Below, piece by piece: positions 1-11,156 of a DNA stretch of 64,000 bases. Made by a program: the position numbers and the translations under genes. Each line of letters opens with the position of its first letter. The first letter of the stretch is position 1. Below the pieces are notes generated by a model, which ran no database searches, was not told the origin of the DNA, and worked only from the letters and a program-made list of their open reading frames with translations. The stretch comes from Flavobacteriales bacterium (GTDB lineage: Bacteria > Bacteroidota > Bacteroidia > Flavobacteriales > Flavobacteriaceae), in NCBI GenBank assembly GCA_004214185.1, contig SGZG01000001.1, positions 1 to 64,000 on the forward strand, in the 5' to 3' direction.

Positions 1-10
1 AAAGAAATAA

Positions 11-283
11 ATGGCACGTTCACTAAAGAAAGGACCTTATGTCCATTATAGTTTGATAAAGAAAGTTCAGAGAAATCTGGATTCAAATAAAAAAACTGTT
101 GTTAAGACATGGTCTAGAGCTTCAATGATTATTCCAGACTTTGTAGGTCAAACAATTGCCGTTCATAACGGACGTCAATTTGTTCCTGTATACATAACTG
201 AAAATATGGTTGGTCATAAGCTTGGAGAATTTTCTCCAACTCGTTCGTTTCGTGGTCATGCTGGAGCTAAAAATAAAAGATAA
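11..283 (+). CDS. rpsS: 30S ribosomal protein S19
   Basis: [18 protein letters not shown]..., canonical S19 and S10-operon position. Confidence 0.98.
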   Translation: MARSLKKGPYVHYSLIKKVQRNLDSNKKTVVKTWSRASMIIPDFVGQTIAVHNGRQFVPVYITENMVGHKLGEFSPTRSFRGHAGAKNKR

Positions 284-294
284 TTTAATTTGCA

Positions 295-702
295 ATGGGA
301 TTAAGAAAAAGACAAAGCGCTGAAAAAATTAAGGAAGCAAAGAAAAATGTTGCTTTTGCTAAACTCAATAATTGCCCTACTTCTCCTAGAAAGATGAGAT
401 TAGTTGCTGATTCAGTAAGAGGAAAAAAGGTTGACTCGGCTTTAACAATTTTAAAGTTTAGTCAGAAAGAAGCTTCGAATAAATTAGAAAAACTTCTTAT
501 GTCTGCTATCTCAAACTGGCAATCAAAAAATGAAGATTCAGATGTCGAGCAAGCTAACTTATTCATCAAGGAAATCAGAGTAGATAGTGCTGGTATGTTA
601 AAGAGATTAAGACCTGCGCCTCAAGGAAGAGCACACAGAATAAGAAAACGTTCAAACCACGTTACATTGATATTAGGTTCACAAAATTCAATAGACAGTT
701 AA
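295..702 (+). CDS. rplV: 50S ribosomal protein L22
   Basis: L22-like ORF ([21 protein letters not shown]), operon order. Confidence 0.98.
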   Translation: MGLRKRQSAEKIKEAKKNVAFAKLNNCPTSPRKMRLVADSVRGKKVDSALTILKFSQKEASNKLEKLLMSAISNWQSKNEDSDVEQANLFIKEIRVDSAGMLKRLRPAPQGRAHRIRKRSNHVTLILGSQNSIDS

Positions 703-703
703 T

Positions 704-1417
704 ATGGGACAAAAAACAAATCCAATAGGAAACAGATTAGGTATAATTAGAGGATGGGAGTCTAATTGGTACGGAGGCAATGATTATGGAGATAAACTTG
801 CTGAAGATCAAAAATTAAGAAATTATGTTTTTGCAAGATTATCAAAAGCAAGTGTTTCAAGAGTTATTATTGAAAGAACATTAAAACTAGTAACCTTAAC
901 TATTACTACTGCAAGACCTGGAATTATTATCGGTAAAGCTGGTCAAGAAGTAGATAAATTAAAGGAAGAGTTAAAAAAAATCTCTGGGAAAGAGGTTCAG
1001 TTAAATATTATAGAAATCAAACGTCCAGAACTTGAAGCTCAATTAGTTGCTACAAGTATAGCCAGACAAATTGAAAGCAGAATTTCTTATAGAAGAGCTA
1101 TCAAAATGGCTATTGCTGCTTCAATTCGTATGAATGCTGAGGGTATTAAAGTTCAAATTTCAGGTCGTCTAAATGGTGCTGAAATGGCACGTTCTGAGTC
1201 ATATAAAGAAGGAAGAATTCCATTATCAACTTTCAGAGCAGATATTGATTATGCTCAAGTTGAAGCTCAAACTACTTATGGAAAATTAGGTATTAAGGTT
1301 TGGATTATGAAAGGTGAAGTATATGGTAAAAGAGAATTGTCTCCACTTGTTGGATTAAGTTTAAAGTCTGCAAAGAATAAGGGAGGAAACAAAGGAAGAA
1401 AACAAAGAAGAAGATAA
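704..1417 (+). CDS. rpsC: 30S ribosomal protein S3
   Basis: [18 protein letters not shown]..., KH domain [11 protein letters not shown]. Confidence 0.98.
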   Translation: MGQKTNPIGNRLGIIRGWESNWYGGNDYGDKLAEDQKLRNYVFARLSKASVSRVIIERTLKLVTLTITTARPGIIIGKAGQEVDKLKEELKKISGKEVQLNIIEIKRPELEAQLVATSIARQIESRISYRRAIKMAIAASIRMNAEGIKVQISGRLNGAEMARSESYKEGRIPLSTFRADIDYAQVEAQTTYGKLGIKVWIMKGEVYGKRELSPLVGLSLKSAKNKGGNKGRKQRRR

Positions 1418-1432
1418 TTAAATAAAGTATAG

Positions 1433-1852
1433 ATGTTATCACCTAAAAGAACAAAGTTTAGAAAAATGCAAAAAGGCCGAATGAAAGGTCTTTCTCAAAG
1501 AGGTCATGTGTTATCAAATGGAATGTTTGGTATAAAATCTTTAGATGCATGTTTCTTAACATCAAGACAAATTGAAGCAGCTAGAATTGCTGCAACTAGA
1601 TTTATGAAGCGTGAGGGCCAACTTTGGATTAAAATATTTCCAGATAAACCTATAACTAAAAAGCCTCTTGAGGTTAGGATGGGTAAAGGTAAGGGTGCTC
1701 CTGAATATTTTGTTGCTGTTGTTAAACCTGGTAGAATAATGTTTGAAGTTGCTGGTGTTCCAATTGAGGTAGCAAAAGAAGCTTTGAGATTAGCTGCTCA
1801 AAAATTACCTGTTAAAACAAAATTTATAATTGCTAGAGATTATCAAGCATAA
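1433..1852 (+). CDS. rplP: 50S ribosomal protein L16
   Basis: [19 protein letters not shown]..., operon order. Confidence 0.98.
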   Translation: MLSPKRTKFRKMQKGRMKGLSQRGHVLSNGMFGIKSLDACFLTSRQIEAARIAATRFMKREGQLWIKIFPDKPITKKPLEVRMGKGKGAPEYFVAVVKPGRIMFEVAGVPIEVAKEALRLAAQKLPVKTKFIIARDYQA

Positions 1853-1861
1853 ACTTATAAC

Positions 1862-2056
1862 ATGAAACAAAAAGAAGTTAAAGAATTATCGATTGACGAA
1901 TTAAATGAGAAACTTGTTTCTTTTAAAAAAGAACTTTCTGATTTAAAGATGACTCATGCTATTTCACCAATTGAAAATCCTATCCAAATAAAAAATTTGA
2001 GAAGAACAATTGCACGAATTAATACAGAATTAACTGTTAGATCAATTCAAGAATAA
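1862..2056 (+). CDS. rpmC: 50S ribosomal protein L29
   Basis: Small ORF with L29 pattern, operon position. Confidence 0.96.
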   Translation: MKQKEVKELSIDELNEKLVSFKKELSDLKMTHAISPIENPIQIKNLRRTIARINTELTVRSIQE

Positions 2057-2066
2057 AACTTTAATA

Positions 2067-2324
2067 ATGGAAAATAGAAACTTAAGAAAAGAAAGAATTG
2101 GAATTGTTACAAGTAATAAGATGGAGAAATCTATTGTTGTTTCTGAAGTTAACAAAGTTAAACATCCAATGTATGGAAAGTTCGTTTTAAAGACAAAAAA
2201 ATATGTTGCACATGATCAAAATAACGAGTGTAATATTGGAGATACAGTAAAAATTATGGAAACAAGACCTCTTAGTAAGTCAAAATGTTGGAGGCTTGTT
2301 CAAATATTAGAAAGAGCTAAATAA
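2067..2324 (+). CDS. rpsQ: 30S ribosomal protein S17
   Basis: [19 protein letters not shown]..., operon position. Confidence 0.97.
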   Translation: MENRNLRKERIGIVTSNKMEKSIVVSEVNKVKHPMYGKFVLKTKKYVAHDQNNECNIGDTVKIMETRPLSKSKCWRLVQILERAK

Positions 2325-2692
2325 TGGTACAACAAGAATCAAGATTAACTGTTGCTGACAATACTGGTGCTAAAGAAGTGCTTACTATTAGAGTATTAGG
2401 AGGAACTAAAAGAAGGTATGCTTCTGTTGGTGATAAAATTGTTATCACAGTAAAGCAATCAACTCCTAATGGAACGGTTAAAAAAGGACAAGTTTCAACT
2501 GCTGTAGTAGTAAGAACAAAAAAAGAAGTAAGAAGAAAAGACGGGTCTTATATTAGATTCGATGATAATGCTTGTGTATTGTTAGATGCTGCTGGAGAAA
2601 TGCGCGGTACTCGTGTATTTGGTCCTGTAGCCAGAGAGCTTAGAGATAAAAAGTTTATGAAAATTGTTTCACTAGCACCTGAAGTTTTATAA
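2324..2692 (+). CDS. rplN: 50S ribosomal protein L14
   Basis: [32 protein letters not shown] overlap with rpsQ stop. Confidence 0.98.
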   Translation: MVQQESRLTVADNTGAKEVLTIRVLGGTKRRYASVGDKIVITVKQSTPNGTVKKGQVSTAVVVRTKKEVRRKDGSYIRFDDNACVLLDAAGEMRGTRVFGPVARELRDKKFMKIVSLAPEVL

Positions 2693-2694
2693 TT

Positions 2695-3006
2695 ATGATA
2701 AAAATTAAATTAAAAACTGGAGATCAAGTAAGAGTTTTATCCGGTGATCACAAAGGATCAGAAGGTAAGATTGTAAAACTATTTAAAGTAAAAAACCTTG
2801 CTATTGTAGAGGGAGTGAATATGGTTAAAAAACACAACAAGCCAAGCTCACAAAATCCAAAAGGAGGTATTACTGAACAAGAAGCACCAATTCATATTTC
2901 TAATTTATCTCTTTTGACATCAAGTGGTGAAACAACTAGAGTTGGATACAAAACTATTGATGGAAAAAAAAATAGAATATCATTAAAATCTGATGAAATA
3001 ATTTAA
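2695..3006 (+). CDS. rplX: 50S ribosomal protein L24
   Basis: KOW motif [18 protein letters not shown]. Confidence 0.97.
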   Translation: MIKIKLKTGDQVRVLSGDHKGSEGKIVKLFKVKNLAIVEGVNMVKKHNKPSSQNPKGGITEQEAPIHISNLSLLTSSGETTRVGYKTIDGKKNRISLKSDEII

Positions 3007-3008
3007 TT

Positions 3009-3560
3009 ATGAGTTACCAACCAAGATTAAAAAGAGAATTCAATGAAAGAATAGTTCCTTCCCTTAAGGAAGAATATTCTTATAAGAACATCATGATGGT
3101 TCCTAAACTTGAAAAAATTGTTATCAGTAAGGGTGTTGGAGGAGCTGTAGCTGACAAGAAACTTATTGATCACGCAATTGATGAATTGACAACAATCTCG
3201 GGTCAAAAGGCTATCGCTACTCTTTCAAAAAAGGATGTTGCAACTTTCAAATTAAGAAAAGGAATGCCAATAGGTGCTAAAGTTACTTTAAGATCAGAAA
3301 GAATGTATGAGTTCTTAGATAGACTTATAACAACTGCTCTTCCAAGGGTTCGTGACTTTCAAGGAATTAAAGCATCTGGTTTTGATGGAAGAGGTAATTA
3401 TAATTTAGGTGTAACAGAACAAATTATTTTTCCAGAAATTGATATAGACAAGGTTAACAAAATTTCTGGAATGGACATTACTTTCGTTACATCAGCAAAA
3501 ACTGATAAGGAAGCAAAATCATTATTAACTGAACTAGGTTTACCATTTAAAAAGAATTAA
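3009..3560 (+). CDS. rplE: 50S ribosomal protein L5
   Basis: L5-like ORF, operon order. Confidence 0.98.
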   Translation: MSYQPRLKREFNERIVPSLKEEYSYKNIMMVPKLEKIVISKGVGGAVADKKLIDHAIDELTTISGQKAIATLSKKDVATFKLRKGMPIGAKVTLRSERMYEFLDRLITTALPRVRDFQGIKASGFDGRGNYNLGVTEQIIFPEIDIDKVNKISGMDITFVTSAKTDKEAKSLLTELGLPFKKN

Positions 3561-3562
3561 TT

Positions 3563-3832
3563 ATGGCTAAAGAATCAATGAAGGCCCGTGAGGTCAAAAG
3601 AGCTAAAATGTGTGCTAAATATGCTGATAAAAGAAAAGCTTTAAAAAAAGCAGGTGATTATGAAGCTCTTCAAAAATTACCAAAAAACTCATCTCCAGTT
3701 AGAGCTCATAATAGATGCAAATTAACTGGAAGACCAAAAGGTTACATGAGACAATTTGGTATTTCAAGAGTTATGTTTAGAGAAATGGCAAATAAAGGTT
3801 TAATCCCAGGTGTTAGAAAAGCTAGCTGGTAA
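3563..3832 (+). CDS. rpsN: 30S ribosomal protein S14 (zinc-free long form)
   Basis: [24 protein letters not shown]..., lacks CxxC pairs. Confidence 0.97.
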   Translation: MAKESMKAREVKRAKMCAKYADKRKALKKAGDYEALQKLPKNSSPVRAHNRCKLTGRPKGYMRQFGISRVMFREMANKGLIPGVRKASW

Positions 3833-3849
3833 ATAAATAAATTATTAAA

Positions 3850-4248
3850 ATGAATACAGATCCAATTGCAGATTATTTAACAAGAATAAGAAACGCTAAT
3901 AGTGCTGGACACAAAGTTGTTTCAATTCCTGCTTCAAATGTAAAGAAAGAAATAACTAAAATATTATTCGATCAGGGATATATTTTAAGCTATAAATTCG
4001 AAGACAATACTATTCAAGGAAGTATTAAGATTGCTTTAAAATATAATTCATTTACTAAAGAACCTGTAATAAAAAAACTCGAAAGAGTTAGTAAGCCTGG
4101 TTTAAGAAAATATTCAGATTCTGAAAGCTTACCTAGAGTTTTAAATGGCTTAGGAATAGCTATAGTTTCAACATCTAAAGGTCTTATGACTGGAAAAAAA
4201 GCAAAACAATCAAACGTAGGGGGAGAAGTCCTTTGTTACGTACATTAA
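3850..4248 (+). CDS. rpsH: 30S ribosomal protein S8
   Basis: [17 protein letters not shown]... Confidence 0.98.
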   Translation: MNTDPIADYLTRIRNANSAGHKVVSIPASNVKKEITKILFDQGYILSYKFEDNTIQGSIKIALKYNSFTKEPVIKKLERVSKPGLRKYSDSESLPRVLNGLGIAIVSTSKGLMTGKKAKQSNVGGEVLCYVH

Positions 4249-4258
4249 ATTTATTCAA

Positions 4259-4801
4259 ATGTCAAGAATAGGAAATAGTCCAATAACGATTCCAGAAGGT
4301 GTTTCAGTTGAAATTCAACCAAACTTATTTACTGTTAAAGGTAAGTTAGGTGAACTTTCTCAATCTTACGATTTGGTTTCAATTGAAAAATCTGAAAACA
4401 CTTTAACATTAAAAAGGGTTAACCAATCCAAAACTGCAAAAGCAAAACATGGGTTGTACAGAGCATTGTTTTACAATATGGTTCAAGGCGTTTCAAATGG
4501 ATGGTCTAAAGAACTTGAATTAGTTGGAGTTGGTTACAGAGCCAAGAACCAAGGACAGAAATTGGAGTTAGCATTAGGTTTTTCTCATAATATAGTTTTT
4601 CAAATTCCTACTGAGGTGAAAGTAGAAACTGTTTCTGAAAAGGGTAAAAACCCTATTATTAAATTAATGTCTTTAGATAAACAATTGGTTGGAGCTATTG
4701 CTTCTAAAATAAGAAGTTTTAGAAAACCAGAACCATACAAAGGAAAAGGAGTTAAATATGTTGGTGAGGAAATCCGTAGAAAAGCAGGTAAATCTGCATA
4801 A
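4259..4801 (+). CDS. rplF: 50S ribosomal protein L6
   Basis: [15 protein letters not shown]..., C-terminal [14 protein letters not shown]. Confidence 0.98.
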   Translation: MSRIGNSPITIPEGVSVEIQPNLFTVKGKLGELSQSYDLVSIEKSENTLTLKRVNQSKTAKAKHGLYRALFYNMVQGVSNGWSKELELVGVGYRAKNQGQKLELALGFSHNIVFQIPTEVKVETVSEKGKNPIIKLMSLDKQLVGAIASKIRSFRKPEPYKGKGVKYVGEEIRRKAGKSA

Positions 4802-4812
4802 ATCTTTACAAA

Positions 4813-5169
4813 ATGAGTATATCAAAAATTAACAAGAGAAATAAAATAAAAAAAAGAATCAGAAAACATGTTTTGGGTTCTGAATCTAGACCTAGACTCT
4901 CAGTTTTTAGAAGTAATAAAGAAATTTATGCTCAAATAGTTGATGATACAAGTGGAAAAACATTAGCTTCTGCTTCATCAAGAGACAAGGATATTGCTGA
5001 TAATACTAAAACTAAAATTGAATTATCGAAATTAGTCGGTCTTTCATTAGGAAATAAAGCTGTAAAAGCTGGAATTGAAAAAATTGGGTTTGATAGAAGT
5101 GGATACTTATATCATGGTAGAGTTAAATCATTAGCAGAAGGTGCCAGAGAAGCTGGCCTTAAATTTTAA
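4813..5169 (+). CDS. rplR: 50S ribosomal protein L18
   Basis: [16 protein letters not shown]..., operon order. Confidence 0.97.
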   Translation: MSISKINKRNKIKKRIRKHVLGSESRPRLSVFRSNKEIYAQIVDDTSGKTLASASSRDKDIADNTKTKIELSKLVGLSLGNKAVKAGIEKIGFDRSGYLYHGRVKSLAEGAREAGLKF

Positions 5170-5172
5170 TTT

Positions 5173-5691
5173 ATGAAAAATAATAGAAATGAATTTGTAA
5201 AACCTGGAGGTTTAGATCTTAAAGATAGATTAGTAAGTATCCAACGTGTAACCAAGGTAACTAAAGGTGGAAGAGCTTTTGGGTTTACTGCTATTGTTGT
5301 TGTTGGTGATGAGAATGGTGTTGTAGGCCATGGTTTAGGTAAGTCTAAGGAAGTTGCTACAGCAATTGCGAAGGCTGTTGAAGATGCTAAAAAAAATCTA
5401 GTAAGAATAGCCTTATACAATTCAACACTTCCACACGAGCAAAAAGGAAAGCACTCTGGTGCTAAAGTTTTTATCAAGCCTGCATCTCAAGGTACAGGAG
5501 TTATTGCTGGAGGAGCTGTTAGAGCAGTATTGGAATCTTTAGGTGTTCAAGATGTATTATCTAAGTCACAAGGTTCTTCAAATCCCCACAATGTGGTAAA
5601 AGCTACTTTTGACGCATTACTTAGATTAAGAAATGCTAACACAGTCGCTCATGAAAGAGGAATTTCATTAGAAAAAGTTTTTAACGGATAA
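5173..5691 (+). CDS. rpsE: 30S ribosomal protein S5
   Basis: S5 pattern [18 protein letters not shown]. Confidence 0.98.
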   Translation: MKNNRNEFVKPGGLDLKDRLVSIQRVTKVTKGGRAFGFTAIVVVGDENGVVGHGLGKSKEVATAIAKAVEDAKKNLVRIALYNSTLPHEQKGKHSGAKVFIKPASQGTGVIAGGAVRAVLESLGVQDVLSKSQGSSNPHNVVKATFDALLRLRNANTVAHERGISLEKVFNG

Positions 5692-5693
5692 TT

Positions 5694-5870
5694 ATGGCAA
5701 AGATTAAAATAAAAAAAATCAGAAGCGAAATCAAAAGACCTGGAGATCAAAAGAAAACACTTTTGGCTCTTGGTCTAAAAAAAATAGGACAAGTAGTTGA
5801 GCATGAAGATACTCCTAATATTTTAGGAATGATAAATAAAGTGAAACATTTGGTTTCTGTAGTAAAATAA
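5694..5870 (+). CDS. rpmD: 50S ribosomal protein L30 (58 aa; absent from the ORF track because it is short)
   Basis: Read directly: ATG at 5694, [61 protein letters not shown] at 5868-5870; between rpsE and rplO. Confidence 0.96.
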   Translation: MAKIKIKKIRSEIKRPGDQKKTLLALGLKKIGQVVEHEDTPNILGMINKVKHLVSVVK

Positions 5871-5876
5871 TTAGAT

Positions 5877-6329
5877 ATGAATTTAAGTAATTTAAAACCA
5901 GGAGAAGGTTCAATTCACACTTCTAAAAAAAGAATCGGAAGAGGTCAAGGTTCAGGCAAAGGAGGTACAGCAACCAGAGGTCATAAAGGAGCTAAATCTA
6001 GATCAGGATATTCAAAGAAATTAGGATTTGAAGGAGGTCAAATGCCGCTTCAGAGAAGAGTTCCTAAATTTGGTTTTAATAATATAAACAGAAAAGAATA
6101 CCAAGCCGTTAACTTACAAACCATACAGTTATTAATTGACAATAAGAAGGTTAAAGATTTGATTAATATTCAAACTTTTATTGATAATGGTTTAGCTAGT
6201 AAAAATGATCTAATCAAGGTTTTAGGTGATGGTGAAATCAAAACTGCAATAAAAATTACAGCTCACAAATTTTCTAAAAGTGCTCAAGCACAAATTGAAA
6301 AGACAGGTGGCGAAGCAATAACATTATAA
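5877..6329 (+). CDS. rplO: 50S ribosomal protein L15
   Basis: MNLSNLKPGEGSIHTSKKRIGRGQGSGKGGTATRGHKGAKSR. Confidence 0.98.
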   Translation: MNLSNLKPGEGSIHTSKKRIGRGQGSGKGGTATRGHKGAKSRSGYSKKLGFEGGQMPLQRRVPKFGFNNINRKEYQAVNLQTIQLLIDNKKVKDLINIQTFIDNGLASKNDLIKVLGDGEIKTAIKITAHKFSKSAQAQIEKTGGEAITL

Positions 6330-6332
6330 TTT

Positions 6333-7679
6333 ATGTACAGTTTTATAGAGACATTAAAGAATATATGGAAAATCTCAGAATTGAGAGACAGAATATTTAT
6401 TACCTTATTCTTTCTAGCTATTTACAGATTAGGTGCCCAAGTAGTATTACCTGGAATAGATTCTGTTCAATTAGCTGAACTGTCAAGTAGAACACAGGGT
6501 GGTGGGCTTTTAGGTATTTTAAATGCTTTCACCGGAGGAGCTTTTGCAAACGCTTCAGTCTTTGCTCTTGGAATTATGCCATACATTTCTGCATCAATTG
6601 TAGTTCAGTTAATGGGTATAGCTGTTCCTTATTTACAAAAGCTTCAGAAAGAAGGAGAAAGTGGAAGAAAAACAATCAATCAAATTACCAGATGGCTAAC
6701 CATTCTTATTTGTGTTGTGCAAGCTCCAGCATATCTTTATAGTTTAGGTGCTCTTGGTGTTCCAGAAAGTGCTTTTATAATTGGGAAAACACCTGTTTTT
6801 GTTATTTCCTCTGTAATAATTTTAGTTACTGGTTGTGTGTTTGCAATGTGGCTTGGTGAAAAAATCACTGATAAAGGAATTGGAAATGGAATATCCCTTT
6901 TAATTACTGTAGGTATTATTGCTTCCCTTCCACAGGCCTTTTTCCAAGAATTTACCTCAAGAGTAACTCAAAGTAATGGTGGGGCAATAACAATTTTGAT
7001 TGAACTTGTTATTTGGGTAGTTGTAATAGGTTTGTGTGTTCTTCTTGTTAAAGCAGTTAGACAAGTCCCTGTCCAATATGCTCGAAGAACTGCTTCTGGT
7101 GGTTTTGATAAAAATCAAGCGAGCTCAAGGCAATATATTCCATTAAGACTTAACGCCTCTGGTGTTATGCCAATAATATTTGCTCAAGCAATTATGTTTG
7201 CTCCTGTTTCAATTGGTCAGTTATTAGGAAATTCAGCTTTAGGGCAATGGTTACAAACCAATTTCTCAGATATGTTTGGCCTATGGTACAATATATTATT
7301 TGGATTTTTGATTATAGTCTTTACATATTTTTACACGGCTATAACAGTTCCAACTAATAAAATGTCAGATGATTTAAAAAGAAGTGGTGGTTTTGTTCCT
7401 GGAATCAGACCTGGAAGCGAGACTGCAGATTTTTTAGATAAAATAATGTCTTTAATTACTTTCCCAGGTTCACTTTTTTTAGCTGCTGTTTCAGTACTCC
7501 CAGCTATTATAGTACAAATTATGGGTATGCAACAAGGATGGGCATTATTTTATGGAGGAACATCATTATTGATTATGGTTGGTGTTGCAATAGATACTAT
7601 TCAGCAAATAAACGCATACTTACTAAATCGACATTATGACGGTTTAATGAAAACTGGTAAAAAAAGAAAATTAGCATAA
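6333..7679 (+). CDS. secY: Protein translocase subunit SecY
   Basis: 448 aa polytopic membrane protein in spc-operon position. Confidence 0.98.
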   Translation: MYSFIETLKNIWKISELRDRIFITLFFLAIYRLGAQVVLPGIDSVQLAELSSRTQGGGLLGILNAFTGGAFANASVFALGIMPYISASIVVQLMGIAVPYLQKLQKEGESGRKTINQITRWLTILICVVQAPAYLYSLGALGVPESAFIIGKTPVFVISSVIILVTGCVFAMWLGEKITDKGIGNGISLLITVGIIASLPQAFFQEFTSRVTQSNGGAITILIELVIWVVVIGLCVLLVKAVRQVPVQYARRTASGGFDKNQASSRQYIPLRLNASGVMPIIFAQAIMFAPVSIGQLLGNSALGQWLQTNFSDMFGLWYNILFGFLIIVFTYFYTAITVPTNKMSDDLKRSGGFVPGIRPGSETADFLDKIMSLITFPGSLFLAAVSVLPAIIVQIMGMQQGWALFYGGTSLLIMVGVAIDTIQQINAYLLNRHYDGLMKTGKKRKLA

Positions 7680-7680
7680 T

Positions 7681-7896
7681 ATGGCAAAACAAGCAGCAAT
7701 AGAACAAGATGGTACTATAATTGAAGCTCTCTCAAATGCAATGTTTAGAGTAGAGTTGGAGAACGGTCATGTTGTTACTGCTCATATTTCTGGAAAAATG
7801 CGAATGCATTATATTAAATTATTACCTGGTGATAAAGTTAAATTAGAAATGAGTCCATATGATTTAACTAAAGCCAGAATAACATACAGACATTAA
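7681..7896 (+). CDS. infA: Translation initiation factor IF-1
   Basis: [29 protein letters not shown]. Confidence 0.98.
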   Translation: MAKQAAIEQDGTIIEALSNAMFRVELENGHVVTAHISGKMRMHYIKLLPGDKVKLEMSPYDLTKARITYRH

Positions 7897-7901
7897 AAAT
7901 T

Positions 7902-8018
7902 ATGAAAGTAAGAGCATCAATAAAAAAAAGAAGTCCCGAATGCAAGATTGTAAGAAGAAAGGGAAGACTTTATGTAATTAACAAAAAGAATCCTAGATTC
8001 AAACAAAGACAAGGATAA
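7902..8018 (+). CDS. rpmJ: 50S ribosomal protein L36 (38 aa, zinc-free type; absent from the ORF track)
   Basis: Read directly: [38 protein letters not shown], between infA and rpsM; single Cys. Confidence 0.97.
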   Translation: MKVRASIKKRSPECKIVRRKGRLYVINKKNPRFKQRQG

Positions 8019-8021
8019 ATT

Positions 8022-8396
8022 ATGGCAAGAATTTCAGGGGTTGATATACCCAAGCAAAAAAGAGGAGTAATAGCTTTAACCTATATTTTTGGTATAGGAA
8101 GATCGAGAGCTAAGAAAATTCTAAAGTTAGCTAACGTTAGCGAAGATAAAAAGGTTTCTGATTGGAACGACGATGATACTGCAAAAGTAAGAGAAGCTGT
8201 TGGTGGTTTTAAAATTGAAGGTGAATTAAGATCCGAAAATCAAATAAATATTAAAAGACTTATGGATATTGGATGTTACAGAGGAATACGTCATCGTACT
8301 GGACTTCCATTAAGAGGACAAAGAACTAAAAATAATTCTAGAACTAGAAAAGGTAAAAGAAAAACAGTTGCTAATAAAAAGAAAGTAACTAAATAA
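8022..8396 (+). CDS. rpsM: 30S ribosomal protein S13
   Basis: [26 protein letters not shown]. Confidence 0.98.
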   Translation: MARISGVDIPKQKRGVIALTYIFGIGRSRAKKILKLANVSEDKKVSDWNDDDTAKVREAVGGFKIEGELRSENQINIKRLMDIGCYRGIRHRTGLPLRGQRTKNNSRTRKGKRKTVANKKKVTK

Positions 8397-8404
8397 TATT
8401 AAAT

Positions 8405-8788
8405 ATGGCTAAATCAGTATCCAAAAAAAGAAAAGTAATAGTAGATTCGTTCGGTGAAGCTCACATTAATGCTTCATTTAATAATATTATTATTTCATTA
8501 ACAAACAAAAAAGGAGAAGTTATTTCTTGGTCATCTGCAGGCAAAATGGGTTTCAGAGGATCTAAGAAAAATACACCTTACGCAGCTCAACTTGCTGCTG
8601 AAGAAGCTGTTAAGGTAGCTCACGAAGCAGGAATGAGAAAAGCAAAGGTTTATGTAAAGGGTCCTGGAAATGGAAGAGAATCAGCAATAAGGACTATACA
8701 TAACAATGGTATAGAAGTTACAGAGATTTTTGATGTAACTCCAATGCCTCATAATGGATGTAGACCACCAAAAAGAAGAAGAGTTTAA
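8405..8788 (+). CDS. rpsK: 30S ribosomal protein S11
   Basis: C-terminal [18 protein letters not shown]. Confidence 0.98.
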   Translation: MAKSVSKKRKVIVDSFGEAHINASFNNIIISLTNKKGEVISWSSAGKMGFRGSKKNTPYAAQLAAEEAVKVAHEAGMRKAKVYVKGPGNGRESAIRTIHNNGIEVTEIFDVTPMPHNGCRPPKRRRV

Positions 8789-8843
8789 TTTAAATTTTTG
8801 TCGAAGGACAGACCTTAATTCACAAAAATAAAATAATAAAAAT

Positions 8844-9449
8844 ATGGCAAGATATACCGGTCCAAGAACCAAAATCGCTCGAAAATTTGGGGAACCAATT
8901 TTTGGAGAAGATAAATCTTTTGAAAAGAAAAATTATCCTCCCGGTCAGCATGGAAATAACCGAAGAAGAGGAAAAAAATCAGAGTATGCAATCCAACTCA
9001 TGGAAAAGCAAAAAGCAAAATTTACTTATGGTATTTTAGAAAGACAGTTTAGAAACTTGTTTAAAAAAGCAAACCAGAGTAAAGGAGTAACTGGTGAAGT
9101 ATTACTTCAACTGTGCGAATCCAGATTAGATAATATAGTTTATAGATTAGGTATTGCTTCTACTAGAAGCGCAGCAAGACAACTTGTTAGTCACAGACAC
9201 ATCACTGTTAACGGTGATTTGTGTAATATACCCTCAAGAACTATAAAAGCTGGAGAAGTAATTGGAGTTAGAGAAAAATCAAAAACTATAAGTTCAATTG
9301 AAAATGCTCTTTCAAATAATTCTTCAGTATACGAATGGATTTCATGGAATAGCGATAGAATGGAAGGTGTTTTCGTTTCCGTTCCAGAAAGAGATCAAAT
9401 ACCAGAAAACATTAAAGAACAATTAATCGTCGAATTATATTCGAAATAA
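8844..9449 (+). CDS. rpsD: 30S ribosomal protein S4
   Basis: [21 protein letters not shown]..., S4 RNA-binding domain. Confidence 0.98.
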   Translation: MARYTGPRTKIARKFGEPIFGEDKSFEKKNYPPGQHGNNRRRGKKSEYAIQLMEKQKAKFTYGILERQFRNLFKKANQSKGVTGEVLLQLCESRLDNIVYRLGIASTRSAARQLVSHRHITVNGDLCNIPSRTIKAGEVIGVREKSKTISSIENALSNNSSVYEWISWNSDRMEGVFVSVPERDQIPENIKEQLIVELYSK

Positions 9450-9462
9450 AAACTTATCAATT

Positions 9463-10455
9463 ATGCCAGTATTCAATTTTCAAAAACCAGATAAAGTAAT
9501 AATGATTGATTCATCTGAATTCGATGGTAAATTCGAGTTTAGACCTCTCGAACCAGGTTATGGATTAACAATAGGAAATGCTCTAAGAAGAGTTTTATTG
9601 TCATCTCTAGAAGGTTTTGCATTTACATCAGTAAAAATAGAAAATATTGATCATGAATTCTCTTCACTGCCTGGAGTTGTTGAAGATGTCACAGAAATAG
9701 TTTTAAATCTAAAGCAAGTTTGTTTAAAAAGACAAATTGACTCTGTTGACAATGAAAATGTTTCAGTTTCAATCTTAGGTCAAGAACAAATAACTGCGGG
9801 TGATTTACAGAAATTTATTTCTGGTTTCCAAGTTTTAAATCCAGATTTAATTATATGTAATCTAGAAAAAAATATTTCTTTAAATTTTGACTTAACTATT
9901 GAAAAAGGAAGAGGTTATGTCCCTGCTGAGGAAAATAAAAAATTAGGAGCTCCAATTGGAACTATCTTTATGGATTCGATATTTACTCCAATTAAAAATG
10001 TTAAATATTCAATTGAAAATTTCAGAGTTGAACAGAAGACAGATTATGAAAAATTAGTTTTTGAAATTATCACTGATGGGTCAATACATCCTAAGGATGC
10101 TTTAACTGAAGGAGCAAAAACTTTAATTCACCATTTCATGTTGTTTTCAGATGAAAGAATTACATTAGAAGCTGACGAAATTGCTCAAACAGAGACCTAT
10201 GATGAGGAATCACTTCATATGAGACAGTTGTTAAAGACTAGGTTAATTGATATGGATCTTTCTGTTAGAGCATTAAATTGTTTAAAAGCTGCTGAAGTAG
10301 ATACTCTTGGTGACTTAGTATCATTTAATAAAAGTGACTTAATGAAGTTTAGAAACTTTGGTAAAAAATCCCTAACTGAGCTTGAAGAACTTGTAATTGT
10401 AAAGGGACTTAATTTTGGAATGGACTTATCTAAATATAAACTAGATAAAGAATAA
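9463..10455 (+). CDS. rpoA: DNA-directed RNA polymerase subunit alpha
   Basis: alpha-NTD ([25 protein letters not shown]) and alpha-CTD. Confidence 0.98.
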   Translation: MPVFNFQKPDKVIMIDSSEFDGKFEFRPLEPGYGLTIGNALRRVLLSSLEGFAFTSVKIENIDHEFSSLPGVVEDVTEIVLNLKQVCLKRQIDSVDNENVSVSILGQEQITAGDLQKFISGFQVLNPDLIICNLEKNISLNFDLTIEKGRGYVPAEENKKLGAPIGTIFMDSIFTPIKNVKYSIENFRVEQKTDYEKLVFEIITDGSIHPKDALTEGAKTLIHHFMLFSDERITLEADEIAQTETYDEESLHMRQLLKTRLIDMDLSVRALNCLKAAEVDTLGDLVSFNKSDLMKFRNFGKKSLTELEELVIVKGLNFGMDLSKYKLDKE

Positions 10456-10463
10456 TAAACATT

Positions 10464-11072
10464 ATGAGACACGGAAAAAAGTTTGCACATTTAGGTAGAA
10501 AAACTCCCCATAGAAAATACATGCTTGCTAACATGGCATGTTCTTTAATAGAACACAAGTCTATTAACACTACTGTTGCTAAAGCTAAAGCTCTTAAAAG
10601 ATACATTGAGCCATTAATAACCAAATCAAAAAATGATTCAACTCATAATAGAAGAATTGTTTTTAGTTATTTGAAAAATAAATACGCTGTTACAGAATTG
10701 TTCAGAGATATTTCTGTAAAAATAGCAGATAGGCCTGGTGGTTACACAAGAATTATAAAATTAGGAAACAGATTGGGGGATAACGCTAGTATGGCAATGA
10801 TTGAATTAGTTGACTATAATACTATTTACAACACAGGAGATTCTAAAAAGAAAACGAGAAGAAGAAGAAAATCAACTAAAAAATCTGAGTCTGTTCAAGT
10901 TGAAGAGACTTCACCTGTTGTTGAAGAGGCAGCACCTGTTGTTGAAGAGGCTGCACCTGTTGTTGAAGAGGCTGCACCTGTTGTTGAAGAAACCTCTACT
11001 AATGATAGTTCTGAAAATAAGGAAATCGAAACAAAATCAGAAGATTCTGATAAAAAAGAATCTGATTCTTAA
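10464..11072 (+). CDS. rplQ: 50S ribosomal protein L17 with acidic repeat-containing C-terminal extension
   Basis: [29 protein letters not shown]-terminus carries VVEEAAP repeats. Confidence 0.97.
   Translation: MRHGKKFAHLGRKTPHRKYMLANMACSLIEHKSINTTVAKAKALKRYIEPLITKSKNDSTHNRRIVFSYLKNKYAVTELFRDISVKIADRPGGYTRIIKLGNRLGDNASMAMIELVDYNTIYNTGDSKKKTRRRRKSTKKSESVQVEETSPVVEEAAPVVEEAAPVVEEAAPVVEETSTNDSSENKEIETKSEDSDKKESDS
10912..10995 (+). repeat. 21-bp in-frame tandem repeat, 4 copies (cacctgttgttgaagaggctg; last copy diverged)
   Basis: Direct reading of copies at 10912, 10933, 10954, 10975; encodes APVVEEA units. Confidence 0.93.
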
Positions 11073-11107
11073 AAAAAATAAATTTTTTATAATTTTTTAA
11101 ATAATAT

Positions 11108-11137
11108 GGGGTAAACTTAATGTTTATCCCTTTTTTT
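11108..11137 (+). terminator. Intrinsic terminator after rplQ
   Basis: GGGGTAAAC-ttaat-GTTTATCCC hairpin followed by TTTTTTT. Confidence 0.88.
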
Positions 11138-11156
11138 ATATTAATTTTGAATTCCA

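Noticed and set aside
5166-5477. 103-aa minus-strand ORF
   Set aside because: Antisense to rpsE
10215-10624. Two minus-strand ORFs (91 and 64 aa)
   Set aside because: Antisense to rpoA and rplQ, no support as genes
10810-11100. Alternative-frame ORF (96 aa) over the rplQ 3' end
   Set aside because: Leu/Lys-rich readout of the rplQ repeats in another frame; rplQ explains the region
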